Positions 1 to 13,500 of a DNA stretch of 64,000 bases are shown here, piece by piece. The position numbers and the translations under genes are program-made. This stretch comes from Phaeoceros laevis (lineage: Eukaryota > Anthocerotophyta > Anthocerotopsida > Notothyladales), in the NCBI GenBank assembly GCA_049999765.1, contig JBNGIQ010008555.1, positions 1 through 64,000 of the forward strand, written 5' to 3'. The notes under the pieces were generated by a model that ran no database searches, had not been told where the DNA came from, and was given only the letters and a program-made list of their open reading frames with translations. Numbering within the stretch: the stretch's first letter is position 1; every line of letters starts with the position of its first letter.

Positions 1-2327
1 TTTAACAGCTCCACACTAATTTGCGCCAAATCCTGCCCAGTCTGGAAGAATGAAAATACAGTTACAGAGGTGCAGCCCTGGAAAGCAAACTCTTAAAACA
101 AATTCTTATAGCATGCCTCTGATTACGAAAACTTACCACTTGAGGAGGGATCCGACTGCAGGCTCTTACCAAGAGAAATGGTAAGTTATAAGAAGTGGCT
201 GCTCGGGTCGTGGATACAGACATAAATCAGGCTCGGATCAAGGATACACACAGTCTTAGCTTGAAGGAGGATGCCAACCTGCTGGAAGAACTGGTACACA
301 GTTTCCTATGGTTAAGAGATGCCTCAGTGCTGGAGTCCGCAGTGCAGACAGCCTTGCGGCAGTCAGACAGGGCAATGGCCACACTCTTCTGAAAGAGTTG
401 ATGGCCACCAACAACATCTACAGAATTTACCCACCAGTTGGTTTTGGGGAAAAACCATGCTCGGAGGCTGGATGTACGCGGGCTTCTCACAGCTGAAGAA
501 CAGGCGGGCGCCCATTATATGCAGTCGTACGATCCCCTCAAAACCGATAGAACAGAATGGGTGAAGGAGTTGAACCACATGCATCCAAGGACCTGCATGC
601 ATAGAAGGAGTCGAGCTCTCTGAGGACATCACGTCCTGTGCCAGTTGCCCAGCAGACTTCAGGAAATGGCTGCTAAAATACCCGGAATGGAAACATCTGA
701 TGGGCCACATCTGGCAGCAAATGGCGTCGTGATTCACTAAAAAAAACATCTGGCAGCAGCATAGTGTTGAAACATTTCACAAATTCAGCCAAGACAATCT
801 GAACATGTTGTCCCTTGACGGAGCATACAAGCTACGGGAGGGGGCCCTCCATCTATGAAGGACACTGCCCTAGTGGTTAGATGGGAGAAACCGGCAGAGC
901 TCTAAGCCATTGAGGAGCATGTCTACACATGTGACAATTACAGGAACCCAGGGCTGGCTGAGGGTAGCCAATTACATAGCGTCTGGAACAGCGTCCCCCA
1001 ACGAAGGTCCTACAAGTCCTCCCTTGCTCTTCAAGAAATCCAAATACTGCTGTTTCTTGTGAGCCTGCATTTGCTGAGCCACATGTTGTTGAGGAGCCGG
1101 CATCATCGATCGGCATCTTGCCCTTAAATCCGAACTTAGGCCTCGAAAGGGGTAGGCTCCGCAGCTGGACGAGGACAAACCCCAGAATTGTAGCGGGACA
1201 CACCGTCTATTTTACAGATGTGGATCCCTCACTTCCGAACTGTGGGGTCAACAGACTGGTGCATTCGCGCATACACAATATTATACATGTGTACACGTAT
1301 GTCTTAGTTGCGGCCTATGGCGAAACGTATATACGTTTCACCACGTTTCGGTACGTTTCCGTGCGTTCTGCCGTCCGTTTCGGAAAGGGGGTAGACCCTG
1401 ATTTATAATTTTATATTATGGATCCTAGTAGTCATGACGTCATCCTGGGGCTGGGATTTCTAGCAGCCGCAGGCGGCGCTCCATGCTGCTACCCAAACGG
1501 ACGAAGGGGGAAGCGCCCCAAACTCCACGCGCGGAGGCGTGCCTCACGGCACATCTTAGGGCACATAAGTTTTAGAATCGCGACTATGAGTGGCGCCGAA
1601 ACGTTTCGGCACCAAACTAGTAAGAAGTAACGAGGTTCGAGGAAGTAATGACCTTTTTTTAATACTCCAATAAATTTTTATTATTGTCATCCTATTCCGT
1701 GCGTTTCGGAAGCGTTGCGAACGCACGGTACGTTAGAAACTCGTTTCGGTGAAGCTCGAAACGCATTTCGCGTAACCAAAGTCTATTTTGAGGAACGTCA
1801 GGTTGTGCCGGTAGAAGTACACACACTGACTATACATGTTCAGCTGCAAGAGTAATTATTTAGCAAGACAGCTGTAAAGTTGCGCTGTCGACGTCTGACA
1901 GATTCACGAGTAGTCTAGTGGATCCTTCAATCCTTGGACGGGGAGGTGCCAGATCATGCCTCCTCTCTTTCATGAAAGTGAAGTACGAAGCAAACAGTAA
2001 TCTTGAGAGGCACGCTTGTTTCTCATAGGCAATAAAAGGTAAAGCGCGCCTGATTTTAAGCTGAAAGAAGAACATGGTTGTGCAGTACGGTAGCCAGGGG
2101 CTGTAGTTACTGTATAATGGAGCTACACTTTTTCTTTTTACTAGAGGATATCTACATTCTTTTTGTCTTTGTTTTCACAATCTGGATTGGGGGGGGGTTT
2201 TCACCACGTCATCCGGCCCGTTGGGACCCAACAAGCAGCTTCTTCTTCTTCCGACGGGCCGACGGCACGGCTACCATGTCAGCTGTCACACGATAGGCTA
2301 CTGTAGAAGTTCGTACTAGTTTCGAAG
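1..2327. other. Stretch without a recognised gene
   Basis: No protein family could be recognised here. Short open stretches exist on both strands. On the minus strand at 972-1178 one frame gives a Gln/Lys-rich peptide with tandem ATG codons that reads as if it were coding, but no homology was recognised. Around 200-620 the plus strand has several short coding-like pieces in different frames, which could be exons or a decayed gene. The only clear structure is the palindrome cluster at 1321-1775, listed separately. Confidence 0.5.
1321..1775. mobile_element. Candidate small non-autonomous transposable element
   Basis: The segment is bounded by clusters of CGTTTCGG/CCGAAACG words in both orientations. 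It holds a perfect 18-bp palindrome at 1322-1339 (GAAACGTATATACGTTTC), a perfect 16-bp palindrome at 1595-1610 (GCCGAAACGTTTCGGC) and a hairpin with 9-bp arms CCGTGCGTT/AACGCACGG at 1697-1705 and 1720-1728. The two ends are only loosely inverted copies of each other, no long ORF lies inside, and I could not fix a target-site duplication. A MITE-like element is the simplest reading, but a non-mobile palindromic tract is possible. Confidence 0.4.
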
Positions 2328-4205
2328 ATGGCGAACACTATGACTGTACCTCACATGTTCGATGCTCTCCTGCTGCTTCTTTTCCTGCTGATTTCCAGCT
2401 ACAGCGCTACCAGCGCCCCAATTGCGTACCAGGTATCTAACTAACTTGAGCTTCCCCATTGACATCCATCAATGTGGAAATCAGGCCCGTCTTTTAGCTT
2501 GCTTGTCTCACCATTGCGAAATGTATGTGGTCCTCCTTTCAACTCAAACAATCGCTGCACCGAATTGTGGCAGGTGGTGAAATCGGGATTGTACCCTCGC
2601 TTGTCTGCGAGGCTCAAGTCGTTCCGGGACTCTCCTGTCCACGGTCCTGTGGTGACACTCCAGGTATGGTACAGTGACACCAGAGCCATCGGCATCCGGA
2701 CAACATTCCTGGACAACTACACGAGTCCCGTCCATGGATACGTAGTGGGAAACACCAGCACGGTACCCATATCCATCTGTGCCAGCTTCAGGATCACTTC
2801 ATGAGCTTCAAATTCGCAATCACATCCACGTTGAGTTTGCAAGCCTCGGGTGGCATTGCTATTCCAGATTTGCTTGCGTTTAAAATTTCTGCCTGTCTCT
2901 CTGCAGCTCACCTTCGATCCTAACAACAACGATCTCCTCAACGCTGTCATTCTGGCGTTCGGAAGCATTACAGAGGCTGGCATCGTTGGAGGGGTCACAG
3001 TAGGCACTGCGAGGGGCAACCGGACACTTACTCAGGCGCCCCAGATTCTGAAAAGGCCGGGGAGCGCTAGCGCACCCCCCTTCTTCGGTGCTCCGTTTGA
3101 TGCATCAGCCTTGGGAACCGACCTGCCTGGTGCGGTTCTGGGCTTCAAAGGGGTGGTGGACGAGGGCGGCATCGCGCAGCTTGGCGTGTTGAAGGAAATC
3201 CGTCCACTGGCCTTCTCCGCCCGTCCCCGCAGTAGCAGCAGGCTGCCCTACTGGCCCAAGACCGCCGTGGTTCGCTCCGTGGCGAAACCGCGCCTTCCCG
3301 ACGGGTTACGCCCCTTCGACGACGGCATCACCGGCGAGCACGGCGAGATTGTGAAGGTGCAGCTTTGGGAGTCGGACACCCTGGGCGTGGTGGGCATTCG
3401 GTCCACCTTCCAGGACGGCTACCGCAGCGCAGTCCACGGTTACCGCGGCAACGGTACCACAGTCGATCTCACCTTCGAGAGCAACCCGCTGGTTGCAGTG
3501 GGTGGGAGAGGCAGCAATGCCAACGACGACGGGGTGTACCAGCTAGGCGGCGTCGCCTTCTTCGCTGGCGGCACCAGCCCGCCCGCCCGGACTCGCATCT
3601 ACGGATTGCTGGCCACCCGGACCTACTCCGACAGCGCGGACGGACGGATTGTTGGACTCTTCGGCCAGGTCGGTCCGTCCGCCATAGCCCAACTAGGGGT
3701 GCATTTTGTGTCGCCTGCAAACGGGCTGGTTCTGTCTTCCGGGCCGTTTCCGCTGGTGAGCCCACCCGCAAGCGTGCCGTTCGACCACACCGGGGACAAT
3801 GTGGGGGTGTCCCGGATCGACGTCTACCACAGCAACACCGTCGGGGTGAGGGGCTTACGGTTCACCTACGTCTCGCACCGGGGGTTCGAGTATGCCACGC
3901 CGGTTTACGGCCAGAAGGCTGGACTGCGCGAACAGGTTCGATTCGACTATGTGGACGATCCGCTGGTGAATGTGGGGATCCAGGTTGCCAATGTGTTCGC
4001 TGGCACGGGAGAGGTGGGCGTGTACGGCATCGACTTCTTCACTCTCAAGGGCAACTATGTTGGACAATTCGGCTTGGCGTCGAGCCACTACAACCTTTCG
4101 GACGGGACGAGACGTGTGGTGGGATTCCATGGCCAAGCAGACACCGTGCTCAACGCCCTCGGGGTCTACACTGCGCCCTTGCACGCCACCACCATCACAG
4201 ATTGA
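2328..4205 (+). CDS. Secreted protein with three jacalin-like lectin repeats
   Basis: Three exons, 2328-2432, 2574-2762 and 2907-4205, join in phase 0 into a 530-residue protein; both introns (141 and 144 bp) have GT-AG ends. Residues 1-30 form a signal peptide with a Leu-rich core (DALLLLLFLLISSYSATSA). Three repeats of the jacalin beta-prism type follow, at about 40-165, 247-365 and 398-525. Each starts with a strand such as VQLWESDTLGVVGIRSTF, passes through an HGY/PVYG turn and a V-L/F-F-x-DPL segment, and ends with a G-x-VGFHGQ/GLFGQ...LGV strand. Jacalin-related lectins bind mannose or galactose glycans; sugar specificity cannot be read here. Most plant jacalin-related lectins lack a signal peptide, so an extracellular or vacuolar form is notable. 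The linker between repeats 1 and 2 is basic and proline-rich. The family call is by eye; exon joining is supported by phase and repeat alignment. Confidence 0.75.
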
Positions 4206-4532
4206 TCTCAAGGCAGAACTTTAGGTAATACTTTCTTTCATCTGGGGCTGGTAGGCTTTGTGGCAGCAGCTAGCATGATGACTCGAGCAAAAGGCTTGTT
4301 TAAGCTCTAGAGGGGCTTGGGCTGTGCAGTACCTTGAGGTTATGTTGACAAAACTTGAACTGACTGCTTGCAATCGTCGTGGGGCTGTATCTATCGATAT
4401 CACGTAGTTTGAGAACACGCTAGCTATAGCACGCTCACGACTTGCTGTGGCCCACCCTCTTGCTTGTCCAACAAGTAACCTCTCTCTTCTGACTTGACTA
4501 AATAAGGCTCTTTGAATCAGCACGTACTCACA
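4206..4532. other. Intergenic spacer between convergent genes
   Basis: This short spacer separates the lectin gene (plus strand) from the 3' end of the polymerase epsilon gene (minus strand). It should hold the two 3' untranslated regions. No ORF, repeat or RNA gene was recognised. Confidence 0.6.
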
Positions 4533-7500
4533 TTATTGAGCACAAAGAATCCAGTTTACACATTCCTCAAGAAACCCAAAATTGTAATGTGTGGCTATCT
4601 CCAAGAACACTTTCATTCTGCTAAGATACTCCGCTGCAGTCTCCGTGCAAGTGAAGCTGCCTCCGCACACACACTGCTCCGAAACATGAGACGCTTTAAC
4701 CTAACAAGCCAAGACAAGGCTGTTATTGTGCTTTTCTTAGCAGCCACACCATGGCATTAATGGTGCAATGGAAAGAAGCACAAGCTGACCTGTCGACATT
4801 TGAGGCACGCAAGGTCCTGCAATTGGTATGCCCGTTCTCTCTGCCGCACAATCTGTACCAGCGCGTTCTCTATCCACCCCAAGTCATAAAGCTGTTGACA
4901 AGCATTTGATCTGCAACTCCAATCCTTTTGTAGAAGAATGGGGTCCCGACACAAGTCCAAGTCCCGACAGTCGTTGCAGTAGCTGTCATTGCAATTTCCA
5001 CACGCACATCGACAGAGCTGGGGCTGTGTTAGTATTGGAACATTTGCAGGCACACGCATCTCCACTCATATCTGAGGATCAGAGCTTCATGTTCAACCCA
5101 CCTACAGATCACGTTCGGAAGAGTGAATGATCGACACGGATCGGAGAATGTGGCCGCCCCAGAAAACTCTCGAGCGTGAACCAACTTCAGTAGATTCTTA
5201 CGTAACACCTGACAGCCACCAGCGAGTCAACGGACTGCAGCATCCGCTTTGAGGTGCCACTACTGACTCTTTGATCAAATTGTCGTCACGTTGTCATCCT
5301 CATTTTACAATGTGAAAGCAGAGTTGAGGGGTATACCTGGATGTCGTGTTGAACTCGTTTGTCGAGGGCGAGTACAGCGCAAGTATGCTTGACAAACTCA
5401 AGAGCTGGATCCAAGCCAGTGTTTGCCCTCACAGACTTTGATAGACCGGAGGTTTCGTGCTTGGTGTCGCTGGTGAGTTTCTTTCCTAAAAACTTGCCTT
5501 GCAAATCTCTGACCATCCGCAAGAGCTTGTCTGTGAAATACGATGAAATCTAGATGCACAACTTCAACGACATGAGCTTCCCACGGCCCAAACACAATCC
5601 GAGAGCATGAGGCCCAGATGCAAGTGCGGTAAAGGGTTCACGCAAAAGATTGGCAACTAAGAGAAAGGCACCTGCTCCTTCAAGTAGGCACATTCCAGAG
5701 CATCGGACTCAATAGCAGCCGCACCAGTCAAAGAATTGGCACCGTCCTGTGCCAATAAGGTTTGCCGCCCATGTTTCCACGGAAAGTAGATATATTCTGT
5801 CGCTATGAGAATGAAAAACTCCTGCACGAGAGCCAACACATGAACTGAAAACAAGGAAAGAGATGCTCTATATGCACAATTACATAGGGGTTCCCCAGCC
5901 CCGGACAACATGGCCAGCCCCGTGGTGGAGCTAACTCTTCTATGCAACAGGGCTTACTTCGGCTTCCGTGGGCAGATAATTTGAAATATTCCAGCATGAC
6001 ACTACAGCCGGACGATAGGTATCGCACTCTTGCAGGGTATCAGATGGGGATGACAGGTCTGCAACTTCAACCTCAAGCCCTCCGTAATTGTACTGCAAGC
6101 CGCTTCTGTTAAACCAAGTACGACAGAGACAAGCAGCCAGTAGATGCCCACTAACATTCACACAAAACCCAGAAAAACATCAGTTTGACAGAGTAGTCCA
6201 GATACAGGTTGCATCTTTGCACAAAATGCATCAGACCAACCTGATCCATGAACAGAAGAGTGTGCCATGAACGGTGGGGTACAAGCTCTATCCATTCGAA
6301 CAGATCCCTACACTTGTCAAACGGGCTTAGGATCAGAAGTCCGCAATCATGAGTCCATTGGAACACATGCCTTTCACATGCAAGCTTTACTGCGAAGTTC
6401 TGGCAGGAGGTACCTAGATCTCAGAGCCTTGACTAGGTATTCGCAGTAACCTTGGGCACCCAGCAAGTCATTTTTGCCAGTATTAACAAGAATTCTCGAA
6501 AAGTCCGCAAACACAACTGTTGCTCCGAGCTTTCTGAGCTCTAGGAGGAGAAGAGCATATACTTTCAGCATAACCTGGCCACACTCGCTAAGAAATGCGT
6601 CAATGTTTTGGCCTAGATGTAAAAAACTCATACCTATACATGTCATTGCAAGAGTAGAGAAGGGATGTACTAACTAGGTGATGTCCATTGTTTTGAAGAG
6701 CACTAACAGTACTGTAAGGAACTCTCAACAGTGTGGTAAAACTGTACCTTGTGAAGTATCCGATGCAGAGCAGGATCATGCAGCTTTGATTGAGGACTGC
6801 AATGAGGAAACTCCTGTTTAGCAACGACCTGTGATGTGAATTCAAAGCAGCGTTTTCACTCATGCTGATTAACTAACCTGCAGAGCCACCTATACAAATG
6901 CTGGAGAAGGTTGTCTGCAAAGGGATTCGCCGAAGCGGTTGCATCTGCAAGCCATCCTTGTACCATTGCCTTCAAAGTTTGGAAAGCAGGTGCACACAAC
7001 AAGCTCTCATCCCAACTTGGTTGTTCAAGCACTGATTGGATTCCGCCTGCAACTTCTGGTCCACCTGTTTGCAAAGTACCACCTTCTGTCTCCCATACAT
7101 GGTTGCATTTAAGCAGAGCATTGACTGCCAGGTGATGCATCTGTGCCCGAAATTGCAGGGATCTTCAGAAACTACATGGTAGTAGGCTATGTGCCTTCAA
7201 AAAAAAAGTTGCAGGTACACTAAGCATCTGGCAAGAGGTTGTAAACCTTTAGCTCCACAGAAATACTCCTGTATGCGCCGGGCAGGCTAAGAACTGGTTG
7301 CTGCACCTGCAACATTTACACTCTCGTCAACAAAGTCTTGTCTTTCAAATGTGGTGACCCAGCAGATTCAGATAAGCAAGTAGCTTGAAGGCATTGTTGC
7401 AACCTCGTCCACGTAGCTACCGTCCTCCTCACAGTTACCACCCAGGTCTGGCAAGCCATTGTTGGAAGTCCAAAGCACCTGAAAGCATGGCAATGTACAA

Positions 7501-10500
7501 CTCACAACTACATAATAACAACCAACTGCGCCTTCACCAGCCAGTTGTGTACAAGACCTGTTGGTGGTCACGTAACGCACGTGAGAAGAATATATCTGCT
7601 GTGAAAATTATCCAGTCGCCAACAAAATTGCCAAGTGGTACCTGAATAGGCCTTAAAAAGATCAGCTTGTTGTAGGTGCTGACGGACTACAATGCATCTT
7701 CGAAACAGACATCGGTTCACTTACATGAGCATATTGCGAAAGCGCAAGTCTCTCATAAAACCAATCAGAGACTCTGCTACATTTATGCATGGCCACCCTG
7801 GCTGCGACAGATTGCCAACCAAGAGCCTGCAGAGCAGCAGACACGTGAACAGGGGTAGGAAGCAGTGATGGAAGGATTATGGTGAAGCTTACAACAGTTG
7901 CAGTTGATCTACAGTAATTAAGTATCTGAAACTTGAAGTAAAAGGCAACAAAAGCTACTACCGGCCAACCTGATAATGACCATCCTTAGCATTTGACCCC
8001 ACATCCACACATGGAAAGTCCGCGAGGGCTGGGACCAGAGCCAAAACATCGTCTCTTCTTGAGCACTCGAGTAAGCCAAGAGTTGGTCTCTGGCAGCCCT
8101 CCCTGCAAGGTGCATTTTGTTTGGAAATGAAAACAAAGGAAGCCCTACTGGTGCATTTTGTTTGGAAAGGAAAACAAAGGAAGTCCTACTGGATACTCGA
8201 AGAGATTTGATGGAGAACTTTGAACGCACATACCTAAGTTCAGCAAGAGTCCTTTGAAGACGACGGCCGGCCTCTGTATTGTCCGTAACATAATCGATCT
8301 GCTAAGGAAAATCTAATTAGCATGCTGCCTGCAGAGGTAGCCTATCGCAAAAGCTGCAATCACATAAATACCAGTACCCGAAATTTCATCACATTATCTT
8401 GGTTTCTGGGTGTAGTACTCTTTGTTCCAGCGTGGTCGCGGAATTGCCTCTCCAATTGGGTCGAGTTTACCTCCCGATTGTTGAAGGGGTTCACTATGAC
8501 CACGTCAACTGTTCCCCTATCATGGATGTGTAGCACATACAACCCCCTAGAATCTGATATACTGACATGCGGCACGGCATAACAAGATGCTGCAGTTCGT
8601 CAGAAAAAGAGTCCCAAGTTAGCTCGCGAGGCATGCAAAAGAAATGGACCCTCACCACCAACCTCTGATACAGGTAGAAGAGGCTTAGGGAGTCTGGGAG
8701 ATAAGAGCATTCAGTTGTTGTTTTCATGCGTAGATCACCAAGAGACCACCCCACTCCTGCACTTTTAGTGCGAGACTTCTTATCAACCTTGCAGACACAA
8801 CCGAGCTGAAGGACAGCGTGCAGCGCTAACGGCATCTGACTCTCGTACACCCCCTGCAAGAAAGCATGATAATTCAATGTAATGCCAATCATTGCTTCAT
8901 TGTTTTTGCCGAAGTCACTTGCAAGCTAATACCTTGACCATGGAAAAATGTACCGGATACAAGGGCAATGCCAATAATTCCAGAACATATACCTAAGAAG
9001 CGAAAATAGACTGACCTCAACATGGGGATCTGCAAGGTGTCCAGCTAGCTCTCTGTGCACATCCCTGAACTGCTCCTCGTCGACACTCACCTATTTTCTG
9101 AAGGCTATTAGGACTGAGTGAACAGCGAGCCAGCACACTAACTTCCATGTGCCACCTGTTCAAGACACTCAAAACTACTCTATCCACATGCTAGCTGCCA
9201 AGCGCGAACTTATCAGCACAGAGCAAATCACAGTGGATACATCAGATCACCTCAACCAGGTTATAACAGGGCCGCCCATGGGGGAGTTGCCGAGTTACAT
9301 GCGGCCCCATGTGGGCACTGGAGTCTGATGCCCGTGTGTTTACAATGAAAACACGAGGGACTTTCAACAACACTTTAAACATATTTCCTTCGGCAATCAC
9401 CCATGCCAGAAATTCCCCTGGAACTGCAGAGGGAGCAAGTTGCAAAACCTACAATACAACTGCTGTGAGATGGAAACAATGTACAAGCAAAAGAAAAGAG
9501 AGATAGAAATCAATTGTCCGCAGGATTTTAACTGGATAGCAGATTAGACCTGCCAATGGGACCGGACAAGGGCAGCCTCTTTAGCCATGAAGTATGCTCC
9601 CAAACCTGCACCGTTCTTTAGCACACTTGCCGGAGTTCTCCAACGGGTATGGCCATCTCTAACGTGCCTTTCCTCCACATCTGTACATTGTCTGGCAAGA
9701 CAATTTGCATCAAAAAGCAGTGAGAATGTGTAATACATGCACAGTTATGTACCAAGGCGCCAACCGAAACATCTGGGCTGCTCACAACCTAGTACTATGA
9801 TCTACTCATCATAGTATGATCTACTATACTCAGTATGATCTACTCATCTACTCATCATATGACGTTGCTTGATTATGCAGTGTCGTCCAAAACACTTTGC
9901 CATAACCTAGAGCCAATAGACATAACACCAGTGTTCCATATTCACCAACCCGAACTTTAGAAGATTTCTGCACCAGAACCAGGCGACACCAATTACCTGG
10001 GTCGCTTTCTCCTGTCTCTGTTTTCTTTCCACTTCCGCTTTTTGTGCTCCAGCCAGGCCCCGTAGTTACCAGTTTTGCTGGGGCTCATAAGCCTTGGCTG
10101 GTTTTGTAAGGGACCAAGGGACTCTACTGGTTCCATGCCTATGTTCACTGCTTCCTTATATCCACCTGCGTCATGGTGCTGATCGTCTCTTGGTATGTCT
10201 TCTAGCTTGTTAACCTGGAATGTCCGTACCAAAGGCCTTGTACCTTTCTGAGTCCTTAATTGTTTTCCTACCACAGAGTCCTCAATGTCTGCACTTGGAC
10301 TGATTGTCAATTGATCATTGAAGTTAGAGTCCCGTTGTGGTCCAAACAGATCTCGAATACTCCTCTGACGCCGTTTATCATCCTTCTCCTGGACTTTCTT
10401 CCATAACCAGTCTGGGTGGATCACCCTAGGGACAGGGTTTCGGACCTTCAAATGCCAACACAGAGTCATGAGGCCACCACTTCACGCCGTAATGGAAGTT

Positions 10501-13500
10501 GCACACAGGCCAGCCACTAATGTGACTATGCAGACAACCTTTTGCATCGCAGCTGGTATTGTGATAATTTTCTGGATAGCGGAGCTGAGTCGCTGCCGGT
10601 AATAAGCCCAATCAAGGATGGACCTAATCGTAGCATCTGTGGCACACTTGCACCATTTTCTCAAGTACACTCGACTGATTTCTGCGACCACAATGTGATA
10701 CAGTAAATCTAGACATGGAGTGATTGCAGGGACTCCCGATCACAGTACACTCAAACCAACAATTGTCAGCATCGCGTACCAGGTTCAGTCTCAAAAATTG
10801 CAACAGGAATTGCCCGCTCACTTACTGGGGCACCCTGCAAACAGCAAGATCAGGATTCTATAACACTCACGCAACCAAATCCTTAGCCAACAAGATGTTT
10901 GTGCATTGATATGGCGATGCACAGTTCTGAGTTCTGTATGAAAGAACAATATGCGATATTAATCTACAAACATAGTAGTCAACAGTCTCACCTGTGGACT
11001 GGAAGCAATGATATAATGACAGCGAAGGCCTTTGTCTTTCACCATTGTATCCCCAAGAAAGTCAGCAAGGCGCTTTGCTGTCGTAGTCGCACATGACTTT
11101 GTCTCCCCATATTCTGCAAGTGACTTGCTCATTGTACTTGACTCAGATATATAATCCAACAGCTCGACATCAGCAACATCTGCTCCCTGGGTCTGCAAAC
11201 ACAAAAGTACAAGCACCAGTTTACTCCTGGTCCGACACTCCAGCCAGTCGAACTGGACACAAGCCACACACTTTTTCCTAACGTGGAATAAAAGAGCAGT
11301 CTATATATCAGAGCACCTCAAGAAAGTCGAGCCACCGGTCAGCGACAGCACCCACAGCTGCATAGCATTGCTCAAGGGTTTCACCATGCAGGAAGTTCTC
11401 AAAAACTTCAGCCTGTATTGCATATCCACACGATAATTATTATGTCGTATAAGCAGCTTAAGCAGGAGCACAAGTCAGCCGACCTTCTGTCAGCTGTCCA
11501 GAACCACTTTGTTTTTGGTTTCAAGTATGCAAAAATAATAAAAAACATTTACTTCGCAATGGTTGAAAAGAAGGGCGAGAAGCTAAACCTGAAAAATTTT
11601 GATAAGCTTCAGCTCACCCCGACGTTTTACTTCAAACCCTTTCAGTTCAGCAAGGGATCCATCCGGGTTGAAAACAGCATATCGCTTCTTTATGAGTACA
11701 CCTTCCTCCTTCGAAGCAGGTAGGATCATTGCCTGGACAGAATTTGTTTTGAGTCAAGTAGGGAAGTGCCTTTGTCCTAGATTGATCTAGAACAAAACGT
11801 GATTATTGCAACCAAACCCTTTCACATGTTGACAGCCTTTTCACAATGGTCAACTACCTTGTATGGTCCATCCACTTCAAATTCAATCGAACATTCTTTG
11901 CTTGTGATGTATGTGTGATTCACACTGTCAACCATAGTCTGAATGAAGGCGGCCGAAAACAATAGTTTAGTATTCAGCTCCAAAACCTACCAGAGAGTAT
12001 CCGGTGTCCCTGTCTAGGCTGCTCTTACTTGGTACTGGTCATTGGTGTTACTAAGAGCCACATCCACGTTGAGCATTACACATGGGTATGAAAACGTCAG
12101 CTTTTTGGAATTCCTGCAAGGCACATTGGTTATATCAGCATCAAGTGTAATCCAACCTAGGTAGAAAAGAACAAGCGTCAACTTACTCACCCCAGGGTGA
12201 AAGAGAAACTGTCTGGGAAAGACGCAGGCAAAGCACACCAGATGCCATCAGTGTCAAGCTCTAAAGGCCTTCCTATTTGCTCCACCAGAAGTCGGGTATT
12301 CTGAATAATTTTTGCTCCAGTGTACGTCACTACACCAGCCATTTCCATAGAATACCACCTGGCTCCCCTGCCATTTCAAGCCAAAGCGTTCAGTGGTGAC
12401 ATGCAATTTTCGAACAGACAACTGCATAGAACAAGTCACAGAAACAGCATACTGAAACCCAAACAAAGTTTAAGCAGCATACTTGCGCATGACATAGCCA
12501 TAGAAGGAGTTCAAGATACACTTGTGTGCCAACTGGAGTGAGTCATACAAGACTACCATGTCCTGCGTGAGAGAAAAGGTGAGGTGAGGAACAGACGTAC
12601 CTGCTTCCTCTCAGGGAAGAGAACCAAGTAAACAGGGAAGTTGACACAGATACCTGAGCTTCTTGGATCAGTAGAGGATTTCCACAAACTTTGGCATCTA
12701 CCAGCTTGCCTTTCCAGACTTTGTTGAGGCCTTTGTACTCATATCGCCTATCTCGGAAACTACTTAGCAGACAATCTCAGTATCAGTGATAACATGTGCT
12801 CACATAGAAAGTCAAATGTACAACAAAACAAAGGGACGGGATTACTGAATCGTCTCTCTTTGCTTGAACTGTTGCAAACCTGCGGACAGTGTCGACATAG
12901 AAGGAATTTTCTCTCATGCAGATGTTTGCTGAGCGTAGTTCAGTGATTGGTTTGTCAAGCACACGCTTGTACACCTGTCAACAAGTCCACAACAATCAGT
13001 TTTAGCAATGTAAGAGCAGAAGCTCCGAAATTTGCACTAACGTGCAAGGACTTACTTTTTGACAGTATTTCTTTAACCTATCCTTCAGCTTGCTTTGCTG
13101 TTGATCTTTTGGAAGATTGTGGAAAAACTGGTCAGTGGAACTGTCGGAAGTGGGGAAAGATTCTGACTCAATCTGATTCTTCAGATGCATATATTCACTG
13201 AAATAACCAAACACCACGCTGAATTTTCCATATTGTAGTCTCAATACAAGCAAAGCTGTTATACATGGGTGAAGACGTCAAAGCAGTGTTGAAAGCAAAG
13301 TGCCAATTATAGTTAGATATACTTTCCTCACCTTCTCTTTGCAGAATACATCTCCCCTNNNNNNNNNNNNNNNNNNNNNNNNNNNNNNNNNNNNNNNNNN
13401 NNNNNNNNNNNNNNNNNNNNNNNNNNNNNNNNNNNNNNNNNNNNNNNNNNNNNNNNNNNNNNNNNNNNNNNNNNNNNNNNNNNNNNNNNNNNNNNNNNNN

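Noticed and set aside
3365-4228. 287-codon Arg/Pro-rich frame overlapping the lectin exon
   Set aside because: It is the shifted frame of the jacalin-type exon; the lectin frame has repeats, phase-matched exons and a signal peptide.
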